A stretch of DNA of 64,000 bases from JAGNLV01 sp964612145 (GTDB taxonomy: Bacteria > Zixibacteria > MSB-5A5 > GN15 > FEB-12). Below, in pieces: positions 1-7,884 of the stretch. The stretch lies in NCBI GenBank assembly GCA_964612145.1, contig CAZTBP010000009.1, positions 98,860 through 162,859 of the forward strand, given 5' to 3'. Every line of letters begins with the position of its first letter. Positions within the stretch are counted from its first letter, which is position 1. The notes below the pieces were generated by a model. The model had not been told where the DNA came from and did not search any database. It saw only the letters and a program-made list of their open reading frames with translations. A program made the translations under genes and the position numbers.

Positions 1-393
1 GAGCTTCACGAAAAGGCCTGGGAGATTATCAGGCCGCATTTCAAAGAGCAGCAGCGCAAAGCGATTGAGCGGGTCGAGGAAGTACTCGGCTCTGATCGCA
101 AGGACGGTTCCAGCTCGTTTATGGAAATAGTGCCGGCAGCACAGCAGGCCAGGATTGAGACCCTGCTGGTCCCGTACGGTGTTCAGCAGTGGGGGACGTA
201 CGATCCGGAGACGGCAACAGTTGAATTGCACGATGAACGTCAGCCGGGTGATCAGGATCTGCTGGACTATGCCGTAACCCACACTCTGGCGACGGGTGGA
301 TCCGTGTACGCTATGGAGCCGGAGAATGTCCCAGGGGACGGCGGTGTTGCGGCAATCTTCCGCTACGCTATTAAGTCCGGTGCGACAGAGTAG
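1..393 (+). CDS. C-terminal part of a baeRF-like (eRF1 domain 3-like) protein
   Basis: The frame is open from the first base of the window, so this is the 3' end of a longer gene; the ATG at 121 is internal. The visible 130 residues end in an alpha/beta fold with VLP-like strands, an acidic Gly-rich stretch (ENVPGDGGVAAIFRY) and a short tail. This ending is typical of bacterial homologues of eRF1 domain 3 (baeRF families), in which the last strand carries the G-G-V-A-A-I-F/L-R-Y pattern. baeRF proteins are thought to act at ribosomes or as stress-linked hydrolases, but their function is poorly defined. The next gene starts 35 bases downstream, so the two may be co-transcribed. The family call rests on the C-terminal motif only. 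Confidence 0.55.
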   Translation, partial: ELHEKAWEIIRPHFKEQQRKAIERVEEVLGSDRKDGSSSFMEIVPAAQQARIETLLVPYGVQQWGTYDPETATVELHDERQPGDQDLLDYAVTHTLATGGSVYAMEPENVPGDGGVAAIFRYAIKSGATE

Positions 394-428
394 AAAGCAG
401 TGTCCACAAAGTTTCAGGAGGTCGACAT

Positions 429-950
429 ATGAAACTTAAAGGCAAGAAGATCGCGATTTTTGTCGCGAATCTCTATGAAGATATGGAATTCTGGTACCCG
501 CACCTTCGTATGAAGGAAGAGGGGGCCGAGGTAACGGTCATTGGTCCACAGAAGGGCTCGTTTAAGGGCAAACATGGTGTGCCGGCCGAGGCTGATTCGG
601 CGGCGAGCGATGTCAAAGCGGCCGACTTTGACGGCCTCATTATCCCGGGCGGCTATTCGCCGGATCACATGCGGCGGGAGCCGAAGATGGTGCAATTCGT
701 CAAAGAAATGGCCGACGAGGGCAAACCGGTGGCGGCAATCTGTCACGCCGGTTGGATGCTGGCCTCCGCAGACATCTTGCACGACCGAAAAGTAACCAGT
801 TTCTTCTCTATCAAGGATGATCTCCAGCATGCGGGGGCGCAGTGGGTTGACCAGGAGGTAGTCAACGACCGTAATATCATCACGTCGCGCAATCCCAACG
901 ATCTGCCCGCGTTCTGCCGCACATTCATAGACGCTGTGGCCGGATCGTAA
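429..950 (+). CDS. PfpI/DJ-1 family type 1 glutamine-amidotransferase-like protein
   Basis: This 173-residue protein has the DJ-1/PfpI fold: an N-terminal strand, the LYEDMEFWYP segment with the conserved acidic residue, LIIPGGY, and the nucleophile elbow AICHAGWML with Cys105 followed by His106. Family members are described as proteases, protein or nucleotide deglycases, or glyoxalases; the exact substrate cannot be read from sequence. The start is supported by a strong AGGAGG 6-11 bases upstream. The stop is followed after 3 bases by the arginase-family gene, so both belong to one transcription unit that continues into the Rieske oxidoreductase. The protein is probably cytoplasmic because no signal peptide is seen. 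Confidence 0.85.
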   Translation: MKLKGKKIAIFVANLYEDMEFWYPHLRMKEEGAEVTVIGPQKGSFKGKHGVPAEADSAASDVKAADFDGLIIPGGYSPDHMRREPKMVQFVKEMADEGKPVAAICHAGWMLASADILHDRKVTSFFSIKDDLQHAGAQWVDQEVVNDRNIITSRNPNDLPAFCRTFIDAVAGS

Positions 951-953
951 GCT

Positions 954-1922
954 ATGCCCGAGGATGTGGTGCATAAAGACCCGCTGGAGGCCATGAACAC
1001 GCCCGACCGCGCCCTGATCCCGCCGCCCAAAGACGATCGGGACTTCAACATGGGTCGGGCTCTGGCGGAGACGGCATCTTACGATGCCGCGGATTTTGTT
1101 TTGATCGGCTGCCCCCAGGATATCGGTGTCCGGCGCAACAAGGGGCGACCCGGTGCCCACGAAGCACCGGAGGAAATCCGTCGTGCGCTTTACAAGTTCC
1201 CTGCTCCCGATTTTGCCCGCGAGGGCAGCGTATGCGACCTGGGCGACGTCAACCTGCACAAGACACTGGAAGGGACCCACGCACGACTTCGACGGATCGT
1301 ACGGCAAGCGCTTTCGGACGGCAAACGAGTGATAGTCCTTGGCGGCGGGAATGATATTTCTTATCCCGATGTGGCTGCTTTGGACGATGTCGCCGACAAC
1401 ATCCTCGCGTTCAATATCGACAGCCACTTTGATGTCCGTGAATCGGAAAAACGCCATTCCGGTACACCATACCGTCAACTGCTGGAGCAGGAGTATCTGC
1501 ATCCGCCGCATTTTTTTGAGATGGCCGGTAAGACTATCGCCAATGCTCCCGAATACGAGTCATATCTTCGTGAGAAGGGGGTGAACATCGTCCCGCTGGA
1601 GGAACTTCGTGAGCGAGGCATGACGGCTGTATTTGAGAAGATTCTGGCTGACTTTTCCGGCGATGCCGTCTTCTGGGGTTTTGATATCGATGCCGTCCGG
1701 GCCAACGATGCGCCGGGAGTCAGTGCCTCCTATCCGGTCGGGCTCACTGCCGAGGAGATCTGTCAACTGGCAGCGCTGGCCGGAAAGGATCAACGCAGCC
1801 GGGTTGTCGAGTTATCTGAGGTGAACCCGTCGTACGATGTCGATGGTCGCACGGCAAAACTGGGGGCGATGATGATCCTGTATTACCTGCAGGAAGCGTC
1901 GGTTCACTGCCGAGGAGAATAA
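954..1922 (+). CDS. arginase/agmatinase/formimidoylglutamase family protein
   Basis: A 322-residue ureohydrolase-fold protein. The metal motifs are recognisable: NIDSHFDVR (Asp156, His158, Asp160) matches DAHxDxR, and GFDIDAVRANDAPG (Asp244, Asp246) matches the SxDxDxxDP region. The first motif, normally GGxH, reads GGGND, with Asn133 where the manganese-ligand His is expected. This Asn form may define a subfamily with altered metal binding. The overall pattern is closest to formimidoylglutamase-type members, but no histidine-degradation genes are nearby. The gene sits between the PfpI gene (3-base gap) and the Rieske oxidoreductase (start directly after this stop), which points to translational coupling. 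Confidence 0.8.
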   Translation: MPEDVVHKDPLEAMNTPDRALIPPPKDDRDFNMGRALAETASYDAADFVLIGCPQDIGVRRNKGRPGAHEAPEEIRRALYKFPAPDFAREGSVCDLGDVNLHKTLEGTHARLRRIVRQALSDGKRVIVLGGGNDISYPDVAALDDVADNILAFNIDSHFDVRESEKRHSGTPYRQLLEQEYLHPPHFFEMAGKTIANAPEYESYLREKGVNIVPLEELRERGMTAVFEKILADFSGDAVFWGFDIDAVRANDAPGVSASYPVGLTAEEICQLAALAGKDQRSRVVELSEVNPSYDVDGRTAKLGAMMILYYLQEASVHCRGE

Positions 1923-3542
1923 ATGTCAGATGAAGATAGAGTGGATCCGGAAGGAAAGATTGTGAACGAAAAAGAAGTTACCGTAGCCAGGACCAGCGAT
2001 CTCGCTGAGGGCGAGATGAAGATGGTCGAGGCGAATGATACGAAGATTTTGCTAGCCAAGGTCGATGGCGAGTTTTTTGCCGTTGGCGGCAGTTGTACGC
2101 ACTACGGGGCGCCGCTGCCCGATGGTGTACTTAGTGATAAACGTGTCGTTTGTCCCTGGCATCACGCCGCATTTGATGTCAAGACCGGCGAGTGTGAGGA
2201 ACCACCAGCGCTTGACTGCTTGCCGACCTTTGAAGTAAGACTGGCTGGCGAGGAGATCAGAGTGATCGTGCCGGATAAGGTCGAGAGCCATCGGACTCCC
2301 GAGATGGCCTCGCTCGACGCGGCTAGAGACAACCGGACATTCGCTATAATCGGCGCCGGCGCGGCCGCCAATGCCGCCGCACAAGCGTTGCGGGAGGATG
2401 GTTTTCGGGGTCGCATCATGATGGTCACGCACGAGCAAAAGCTGCCCTATGACCGGCCCAACCTGAGTAAGGACTATCTTCAGGGCACCGCCGAGCCGGA
2501 ATGGATGCCGCTGCGTCCGAAGGAGTTTTACGAAGATCACGGCATCGAGGTAAAGCTGGGACAGCGGGTGAAAAGCCTGGATACTCCATCAAATTCGATC
2601 AGCCTCGAAAACGGCGGCACTATAGAGTATGACAAGGTTCTCATCGCCAGCGGTTGTGTGCCGCGGACCCTGGACGTCCCGGGTTCGGACCTTGACAATG
2701 TGTTCACTCTGCGCAGCTACGCTGATTCTGACGCTATTATCGCCGCCGCAAAAGATGCCGGGAAGGCGGTCGTGATTGGCGCTTCGTTCATCGGCATGGA
2801 GACAGCCCTGAGTCTCGGCAAGCGCGATATCGACGTGACCGTTGTGGCTCCGGATGACCTACCGTTTGAGCGCGTGTATGGTCCTGAAATTGGTGAGATG
2901 TTCATGAAACTGCATGAAGAGGCAGGAACGCACTTCAAGCTTGGACGCTCTGTTAATAAATTCGAAGGTGACGGCAGCGTTTCATTCGTGATGCTTGACA
3001 ACGACGAGCAGTTGGAGGCCGACTTCGTCGTGGTAGGTATCGGGGTGAAGCCCGCCACCAATTTTATCAAGGGTGTTGAGTTGGCCGATGACGGCGGGGT
3101 TGTGGTCGACGACTATTTTACGGCGAGCGAAAACGTGTATGCGGCTGGTGATATTGCGCACTTTTCCGACTGGCGAACAAAACTGCGCGGCCGTATCGAG
3201 CACTGGCGCACAGCCCAGCAACAGGGGAGACAGGCCGCACACAACATGGTGCGCAAGGATGTCAAGTATACAGCCGTGCCGTTTTTCTGGACGATGCACG
3301 GGGATGTGGCGGTCGGTTATGTCGGTCACGCGGCTGAGTGGGATGAGACCATAATCAAGGGGGATGTTGCCAAGCGCAATTTCCTCGTGTTCTACATCAA
3401 GAACAATTCAGTCCACGCTGTTGCCGGATGCGGCCGCGACAAGGAACTGGCTACCGTTCATGAGCTTCTACGCCGGGGGCTGATCCCGTCGATCGACAAA
3501 TTGCGAGATCCATCTCTTAATCTTTCGACGTTGATTAAATGA
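1923..3542 (+). CDS. Rieske [2Fe-2S] domain fused to AIF-type FAD-dependent NAD(P)H oxidoreductase
   Basis: This 539-residue protein begins with a Rieske domain whose ligands are Cys58-x-His60 and Cys77-x2-His80 (CTH and CPWH boxes). A pyridine nucleotide-disulfide reductase-like domain follows, with an FAD motif near residue 141 (IIGAGAAANAAAQ), an NAD motif near residue 285 (VVIGASFIGMETA) and an FAD-binding AAGD box. No redox-active Cys pair is visible, so it is not a disulfide reductase. This architecture matches AIFM3-like or ferredoxin-reductase-like enzymes that pass electrons from NAD(P)H to an internal Rieske cluster. The ATG follows the upstream stop directly, with GAGGAG as ribosome site. 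The redox partner is unknown. Confidence 0.87.
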   Translation: MSDEDRVDPEGKIVNEKEVTVARTSDLAEGEMKMVEANDTKILLAKVDGEFFAVGGSCTHYGAPLPDGVLSDKRVVCPWHHAAFDVKTGECEEPPALDCLPTFEVRLAGEEIRVIVPDKVESHRTPEMASLDAARDNRTFAIIGAGAAANAAAQALREDGFRGRIMMVTHEQKLPYDRPNLSKDYLQGTAEPEWMPLRPKEFYEDHGIEVKLGQRVKSLDTPSNSISLENGGTIEYDKVLIASGCVPRTLDVPGSDLDNVFTLRSYADSDAIIAAAKDAGKAVVIGASFIGMETALSLGKRDIDVTVVAPDDLPFERVYGPEIGEMFMKLHEEAGTHFKLGRSVNKFEGDGSVSFVMLDNDEQLEADFVVVGIGVKPATNFIKGVELADDGGVVVDDYFTASENVYAAGDIAHFSDWRTKLRGRIEHWRTAQQQGRQAAHNMVRKDVKYTAVPFFWTMHGDVAVGYVGHAAEWDETIIKGDVAKRNFLVFYIKNNSVHAVAGCGRDKELATVHELLRRGLIPSIDKLRDPSLNLSTLIK

Positions 3543-3602
3543 TCTATGTTAGATATATTGAACGCCAAACAAACAAGAGAGCGGGGAGAAAGAGACAAAC
3601 CG

Positions 3603-4151
3603 ATGAAAACTATTATTCTGTTCGCAACTGTGGTAAGCTTGATTCTCGCGGCTCCGATCGCCGGGGCGCAGGATTTTCATATCGGGCCACAGCTCGGATT
3701 TTACAATGTTGAGGATTCCGATGACGATTTCAAGACCATGATCGGCGGCGCTGTCAGAGTCAAGTTCATCCCGATTTTAGGCGGCGAGGCGTCTATCAAC
3801 TACCGCCAGGAGGATTACCTCAATAATGCGGTGACTATCAAGAGCTATCCGGTGCTTGTTACGGGCATGCTTTACCCGGTGGAGGTTCTCTATGGTGCCG
3901 TTGGATTCGGCTGGTACAACTACCGGCTTGATTACTCCGACGAGGTCAATGATACCGGAATAGACGACGAGAGTGAGCAGGAGGTTGGCTGGCACTTTGG
4001 CGGTGGAATTCAATTACCTGTTGGTGACCGCGCACTTGTGACCGGCGACCTGCGCTACGTTTTTCTTGACTATGATTTTGGCGAGGTTCCCGGTGACGGC
4101 GTCGATGCCGACTTCTACATGCTGCATGTCGGCCTGTTGTTTAAGTTGTAG
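3603..4151 (+). CDS. small outer-membrane beta-barrel-like protein, hypothetical
   Basis: The preferred start at 3603 gives a 182-residue precursor with a clear Sec signal peptide (MKTIILFATVVSLILAAPIA, then GAQ cleavage region). GGGGAGAAAG lies about 10 bases upstream, whereas an earlier in-frame ATG at 3546 would bury the signal. The mature part alternates hydrophobic and polar residues with many Tyr, Gly and Asp, and ends in MLHVGLLFKL with an aromatic/hydrophobic C-terminal strand. These are features of 8-stranded OmpW/OmpA-like barrels. No specific family is recognised. A strong terminator follows. Confidence 0.6.
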   Translation: MKTIILFATVVSLILAAPIAGAQDFHIGPQLGFYNVEDSDDDFKTMIGGAVRVKFIPILGGEASINYRQEDYLNNAVTIKSYPVLVTGMLYPVEVLYGAVGFGWYNYRLDYSDEVNDTGIDDESEQEVGWHFGGGIQLPVGDRALVTGDLRYVFLDYDFGEVPGDGVDADFYMLHVGLLFKL

Positions 4152-4182
4152 CCGGTTTCAAATCAGGTCCTTGAGAAAAAAC

Positions 4183-4218
4183 AACCCCCGGCGTCCACTG
4201 GCACCGGGGGTTTCTTTG
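4183..4218. terminator. intrinsic terminator between convergent genes
   Basis: A stem AACCCCCGG/CCGGGGGTT (4183-4191 with 4204-4212) is followed by TTTCTTTGT. It lies between the converging barrel gene and dsrK2. The preceding A-rich run suggests it may also work on the minus strand. Confidence 0.85.
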
Positions 4219-4252
4219 TCGGGCTACGGTAAGGACTGAGCCTTTCAGTTCA

Positions 4253-5869
4253 TTAATGCCATTCCCACTCAAGGTACTCCTTGTCGATATCAACCATGGC
4301 ATTGACAATCAGTTCGACCAGGCCGCCGTAGAGGATATTGCACTTCTCAAAAAGGCCGAAGGTGGCAAACATGTCTCGCATCGCCCCTTTGCAGTTGGAG
4401 CAGGGCGCACAGACGTACTTCTTATGCTCGGGACCGATAATATCCTGGAATGTATCCAGCACCTGGCGGAGTTTCTTACGTCCCGAGATGTTTTCCCGCC
4501 AGTCGGGGAAATTGAGGTCCTGCGTGATTGCGAATCCTGAGCCGCCGCCGCAGCAGTAGTTGTGTACGCCGTGCGGTTCCATTTCGCGGAAGTTGTTGGA
4601 GACCGCCTTGAGGATTTCCCGCTGCGGCCGCACGATTCCCATCAGGCGAACCATGTTGCACGGATCATGCAGGGTCGTATGGATGTGGTCGTTGCGCGAG
4701 GGATCCAACTTGAGCCGCTTCTCCTTCACCAAAATCTCATGCAGGAGAGTCAGTGAACTCTCGCGGGGGATGTTGAACTCGCCCGGGAAGACCCGGTCGG
4801 CGATGACGGTCAGGGCCTTGTGGGCGTGACCGCACTCGCCCAGCACGATCTTCTTCACGCCAAGCTTCTTAGCGATTTCGAGGTGTTTCAACGCCACCTT
4901 GGCAAACTGGACGTCGTCGTACCAGACGCCGTAGTTAACGCTGTCATAGCCGAGCGCCTCGCTTGAGAGCGTGTAGTTTACTCCGGCGGCTTCAAGAATC
5001 ACCGCGAATGCCTCAGGGTTCTCCGGCCAGGCAAGAAATTCACCGGCATTGTGAATCAGCAGGATGTCCGCGCCGGCTTTGTCCACCGGCCACTTGAACT
5101 TCATGCCGGTCCGTTCCTCGGTTTCTTCTTCGAGGAACTCCAGGTTATCCAGAAACGCCGGGGTGTTCATGCCCGTCGAAGAGCCGACCGCCAACTGCTG
5201 AACACTACCTTTGGTATGCAGCGGCTCGGACGTGATTCCCATTTCCTGACTGAATATCTTGCGCAATTCGCGGGTGACCAGGCCGTTGTCGACCCCGATC
5301 GGGCAAGTCTGGGCACAGCGGCGACAGATTGTGCAGCGGTATGATAATTCGATCAGCCGCGCCAGCATGGTCCACGACGCATCGATATCGTTGCCGGAAA
5401 GCTTGGCCATCACGGCCCCGCCGCCTTTGACATACTTGCGGTAGAGACGTCGGAGGATGTCGCTGCGGAAGGTCGGTCGATAGATATCCTGACGACCGGA
5501 TTCTTCATAAATCGGGCAGGCCGACGAGCAGGTCTGGCATTTTGCGCAGAACTCCATAGTCATGAACAGCGGTTGCAGGAAGGTCCAGTTGTTTTCCGGC
5601 TCAAAAAGCTTCTTCAGGCCGCTTAAGAACTTCTCGACCATCTCGCGTTTTTCCTCGTCGGTTTCGGGCCGGGGCAATTTGATGGCAGTAACGCCGTCGA
5701 GGTCAGTTTCGTATTTCTGTTTGGCTTCATCGGACAGTTGCTTGAACTTTGGCTGTACGTCCAGCGTGTCGTACGGAGGAGGCAGCGGCAGGAACTGTTC
5801 GGTGTCCAGTTCGATCAGCTGGCCCGTCTTCCGACAGAAATCCTTGATCGTGACTTTCTCCGTTTTCAT
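4253..5869 (-). CDS. DsrK-like / HdrD-like (Fe-S) membrane-complex subunit, second copy
   Basis: A 538-residue protein of the DsrK/HmeD/HdrD family, which oxidises or reduces thiols with electrons from a membrane cytochrome b. Two [4Fe-4S] ferredoxin motifs occur at Cys108-111-114-118 and Cys179-182-185-189. Two CCG-type segments follow: HDPC (Cys404) with CCGGGSG (Cys439-440), and a C-terminal CAPCSNC (Cys487-490-493), which would bind the catalytic non-cubane-like cluster. The start overlaps the end of the DsrM-like gene by 4 bases. It is clearly diverged from the DsrK at 19853, whose CCG segment reads CCGSGSGIGTDE. It could be an alternative DsrMK, or an HmeCD/TmcBC-like module with another thiol or electron partner. 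Confidence 0.85.
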   Translation of the reverse strand: MKTEKVTIKDFCRKTGQLIELDTEQFLPLPPPYDTLDVQPKFKQLSDEAKQKYETDLDGVTAIKLPRPETDEEKREMVEKFLSGLKKLFEPENNWTFLQPLFMTMEFCAKCQTCSSACPIYEESGRQDIYRPTFRSDILRRLYRKYVKGGGAVMAKLSGNDIDASWTMLARLIELSYRCTICRRCAQTCPIGVDNGLVTRELRKIFSQEMGITSEPLHTKGSVQQLAVGSSTGMNTPAFLDNLEFLEEETEERTGMKFKWPVDKAGADILLIHNAGEFLAWPENPEAFAVILEAAGVNYTLSSEALGYDSVNYGVWYDDVQFAKVALKHLEIAKKLGVKKIVLGECGHAHKALTVIADRVFPGEFNIPRESSLTLLHEILVKEKRLKLDPSRNDHIHTTLHDPCNMVRLMGIVRPQREILKAVSNNFREMEPHGVHNYCCGGGSGFAITQDLNFPDWRENISGRKKLRQVLDTFQDIIGPEHKKYVCAPCSNCKGAMRDMFATFGLFEKCNILYGGLVELIVNAMVDIDKEYLEWEWH

Positions 5870-6798
5870 TTCTTACTGCTCTCCTCTTTGTCGTTCGCGG
5901 TTGCAGCTCCGGCCCAGGTGCCGCCGGATTTGATGTGCTTAGCCGACCAGGTGATCTTATAGCCGAGGGCGGTGGTGACCGCCTTTTCGATCTTGCCGCC
6001 TCGAATGTTCGGGTGATCCTCCCAGCGAACCTTGTGATAGGTGAAGTACTTGCCGACGAAATGTGTCATGTGAGTGGCCGGCAGCCAAAGCAGGAACAAC
6101 GCTCCGAGGGCGAGGTGGACGGCTGCCAGCGTGCCGAGCTGAGGCAGAGAGGAGAAGGTCATCACCGACGCGGCTACCGACCGGGCCGAGTGGAAGTCAC
6201 CTGCGGGCGTGCTGCACAGCGCGAAGAGTGTCACGCCGACAGCGCCGAGCAGCAGCAGATTGAAGTAGTCAGTCCAGACAGAGGCAGCCCGCAATTCGTG
6301 GCGAGCCATGCGGCTGATCAACAAACCGACCGCACCGAGAGCCACGAGGATGGAACCGACCAGTGCAAATATCCGGGTCAAGGTAAAGATCAGCAGACCA
6401 AACCCACCCGCAGCCGCGCTGACAGTTACACCAGAAAGCTCCAGAAGGCCGCCGAGAATCGTCAATGCGACAAAGCCGATTAGCAAATACAGACCGATAT
6501 GGAAGGGGAACGAGAATATCCACAACGGGCGGTTGTGGTGATACATCGACTGGATGAAAAATATCTCTTTGCCCATCTCGACGAGTTCTCCGATAGATGT
6601 CGTTTCGGCTGGTTTTGTCCACCAGTCGATTTCTTCGAAATATGAACCACCGTAACTCCCTTTGCCTTTCTCGTGTGGAATCGGGTAGAGATCCCATCGA
6701 ATGTGAAGGGGCATTTTGGCGATTCGGATGAGCTTGTAGATAGTACCGACGATAAAGATCATCAGTCCTATATACAGCAGCAGTTGCAGACCGGTCAT
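5866..6798 (-). CDS. DsrM-like / NarI-type membrane cytochrome b subunit, second copy
   Basis: A 310-residue integral membrane protein with about five or six hydrophobic helices and the layout of the nitrate-reductase gamma/DsrM/HmeC family. Candidate haem b ligands include His residues in the QSMYHHNRPLW, FHIGLYLL, VHLALGALFLLWLPATHMTHFV and FTYHKVRW segments. It would exchange electrons with menaquinone and pass them to the adjacent DsrK-like protein. Its start overlaps the stop of the merR-like gene (ATGA) and its end overlaps dsrK2, so the three genes are tightly coupled. It differs from the dsrM at 18852 in its N-terminus and loop lengths. Confidence 0.82.
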   Translation of the reverse strand: MTGLQLLLYIGLMIFIVGTIYKLIRIAKMPLHIRWDLYPIPHEKGKGSYGGSYFEEIDWWTKPAETTSIGELVEMGKEIFFIQSMYHHNRPLWIFSFPFHIGLYLLIGFVALTILGGLLELSGVTVSAAAGGFGLLIFTLTRIFALVGSILVALGAVGLLISRMARHELRAASVWTDYFNLLLLGAVGVTLFALCSTPAGDFHSARSVAASVMTFSSLPQLGTLAAVHLALGALFLLWLPATHMTHFVGKYFTYHKVRWEDHPNIRGGKIEKAVTTALGYKITWSAKHIKSGGTWAGAATANDKEESSKK

Positions 6799-7337
6799 GA
6801 AGCTCCTCCGTTATGTTTCACATCATCTTTCTTGTCCGTGGCGTCAGGATTTGGATCATAGAGCAAGGCCTTGATAACCGGCGTAGCATAAGCGCCGTTG
6901 CGATACACATTACATTCCCGGCAGTTATGCCCGAGACGGGCGCACTCGGTACGCGGAGTCATCCAGCATGGGTGTCTAGGGTCGGCGGCGGCGATACAGC
7001 GGTTCCGCTGCTCCTTGGTGCACGGCATCAGTTCCCAGCAGGGGAGGAGGGCCAACAGACGTCGGATTCCCTCCATATTAAGGCCAAGGTCATTAACCAG
7101 ATGCTTGATCATCCGCACCCGGTTGATATCGGCCCGGCACAAAAGGCGCCGACCGGTGGGAGTCCGATGATATAAAAGCAGGCCTTCTTTTTCGTATTTA
7201 CGCAGCGCAGAAACAGACAGAGAGAGTATCCGTGCTGCGGTACCGATAGAAATTACTGCTTCCCAGTCCTCGGGGGAGTGGTCTCGGTTCACCAGATTGT
7301 GAAATTTTTCTCGTAAACTGTCATCAAAAAATGGCAT
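6795..7337 (-). CDS. MerR-family regulator with Cys-rich CW-type sensor tail
   Basis: With the start at 7337 (AGGTGG and GGAGAAGG upstream) the protein has 180 residues. Residues about 30-97 form a MerR winged helix (ISIGTAARILSLSVSALRKYEKEGLL, then RRLLCRADINRVRMIKHL). The tail carries seven cysteines at 100, 106, 114, 124, 132, 139 and 142, including two Cys-Trp pairs (CWELMPC and CWMTP) similar to two-CW Cys domains, a plausible Fe-S, zinc or thiol sensor. It overlaps the downstream dsrM-like gene by 4 bases. A longer frame to 7418 exists, but its extra residues would overlap the predicted promoter. It probably regulates its own operon through the dyad at 7385-7404. Confidence 0.83.
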   Translation of the reverse strand: MPFFDDSLREKFHNLVNRDHSPEDWEAVISIGTAARILSLSVSALRKYEKEGLLLYHRTPTGRRLLCRADINRVRMIKHLVNDLGLNMEGIRRLLALLPCWELMPCTKEQRNRCIAAADPRHPCWMTPRTECARLGHNCRECNVYRNGAYATPVIKALLYDPNPDATDKKDDVKHNGGAS

Positions 7338-7373
7338 AGTCCTGCCACCTTCTCCCTTATATATAGACAGGCC

Positions 7374-7402
7374 AATATATGTTTCCTTGATTCCGGAGTC
7401 AA
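7374..7402 (-). promoter_or_regulatory. promoter of merR-like/dsrM2/dsrK2 operon
   Basis: On the minus strand, TTGACT (7402-7397), a 17-base spacer and TATATT (7379-7374) form a good sigma70-type promoter about 30 bases before the predicted start codon. The -35 box lies inside the near-perfect dyad at 7385-7404. Confidence 0.65.
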
Positions 7403-7404
7403 GG
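7385..7404. promoter_or_regulatory. 20-bp dyad, likely MerR-type operator
   Basis: CCTTGATTCCGGAGTCAAGG is a 20-bp inverted repeat with a single non-matching pair, centred on TCCGGA. CCTTGAC arms are common in MerR-family operators. It overlaps the -35 box of the promoter for the regulator's own operon, so autoregulation is the simplest reading. Confidence 0.65.
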
Positions 7405-7716
7405 CTTAGTTGAACCATTTTGCGCTTTTCTTGGATTGTCGTCCGGCCGAGCTTCAGGCTTTAGTGAACCCTCACCTTTAGCTAATCACCGAATCGCTTG
7501 TTATAAAAGAAGATAAACGCGGCCTTGAGTGCCTGGTCGCGACGTTCCTGTTATCGTCTTGGCCATTCGCATCTCGACCGTTATCTTCATGAATAAAAGG
7601 CTCGGACTACCGGGAATTCCAATACGAGACAAGAAGTGTCTCCTGAAAATCCCTAAAACGAGTATAAAAAGTCTGCTTTATTGTCCGAAAAGAGGTATAT
7701 CTTTTGGTGGTGGGTC

Positions 7717-7746
7717 TTGACAAATGGTCGGGTAGCGTGTTACTTT
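7717..7746 (+). promoter_or_regulatory. qmoA promoter
   Basis: TTGACA (7717-7722), an 18-base spacer and TACTTT (7741-7746). The box pair resembles the sat promoter (TTGACA-N17-TACTTT) and the dsrA promoter (TTGACG-N17-TACTCT). The -10 box falls inside operator 7737-7754. Confidence 0.6.
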
Positions 7747-7754
7747 TGTCACAA
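7737..7754. promoter_or_regulatory. Rex/CRP-like operator 1 of qmoAB
   Basis: GTGTTACTTTTGTCACAA; its reverse complement TTGTGACAAAAGTAACAC fits TTGTGA-N6-TCACAA with three mismatches. It overlaps the -10 box, which suggests repression. Confidence 0.6.
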
Positions 7755-7800
7755 GCAAGTTGCCGGTGTCTGCCATTGGCCGGGTTTGTTTTAAATTGAT

Positions 7801-7818
7801 TTGTTAAATTTTTCACAA
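7801..7818. promoter_or_regulatory. Rex/CRP-like operator 2 of qmoAB
   Basis: TTGTTAAATTTTTCACAA matches TTGTGA-N6-TCACAA with one mismatch. It lies 64 bases downstream of operator 1, within the predicted 5' leader of qmoA. Confidence 0.65.
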
Positions 7819-7884
7819 GGTTGCAAGGCGCACCTGATTGAACATCAATAGCTGAACATAGACCAGCGGTTCGAAGGAGTTGTT

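Larger units (their letters stand above)
7405..7884. other. divergent intergenic region between merR-like gene and qmoA
   Basis: About 480 bases without a convincing gene. The right half holds the qmoA promoter and two Rex/CRP-like inverted repeats (annotated separately). The open frame at 7529-7720 has no ribosome site or recognisable protein. Confidence 0.7.

Noticed and set aside
414..1511. Minus-strand open frame of 365 codons antisense to PfpI and arginase genes
   Set aside because: No start signal or recognisable protein; the plus-strand genes are clear.
7529..7720. Small plus-strand frame upstream of qmoA
   Set aside because: It lacks a ribosome site and overlaps the qmoA promoter region.
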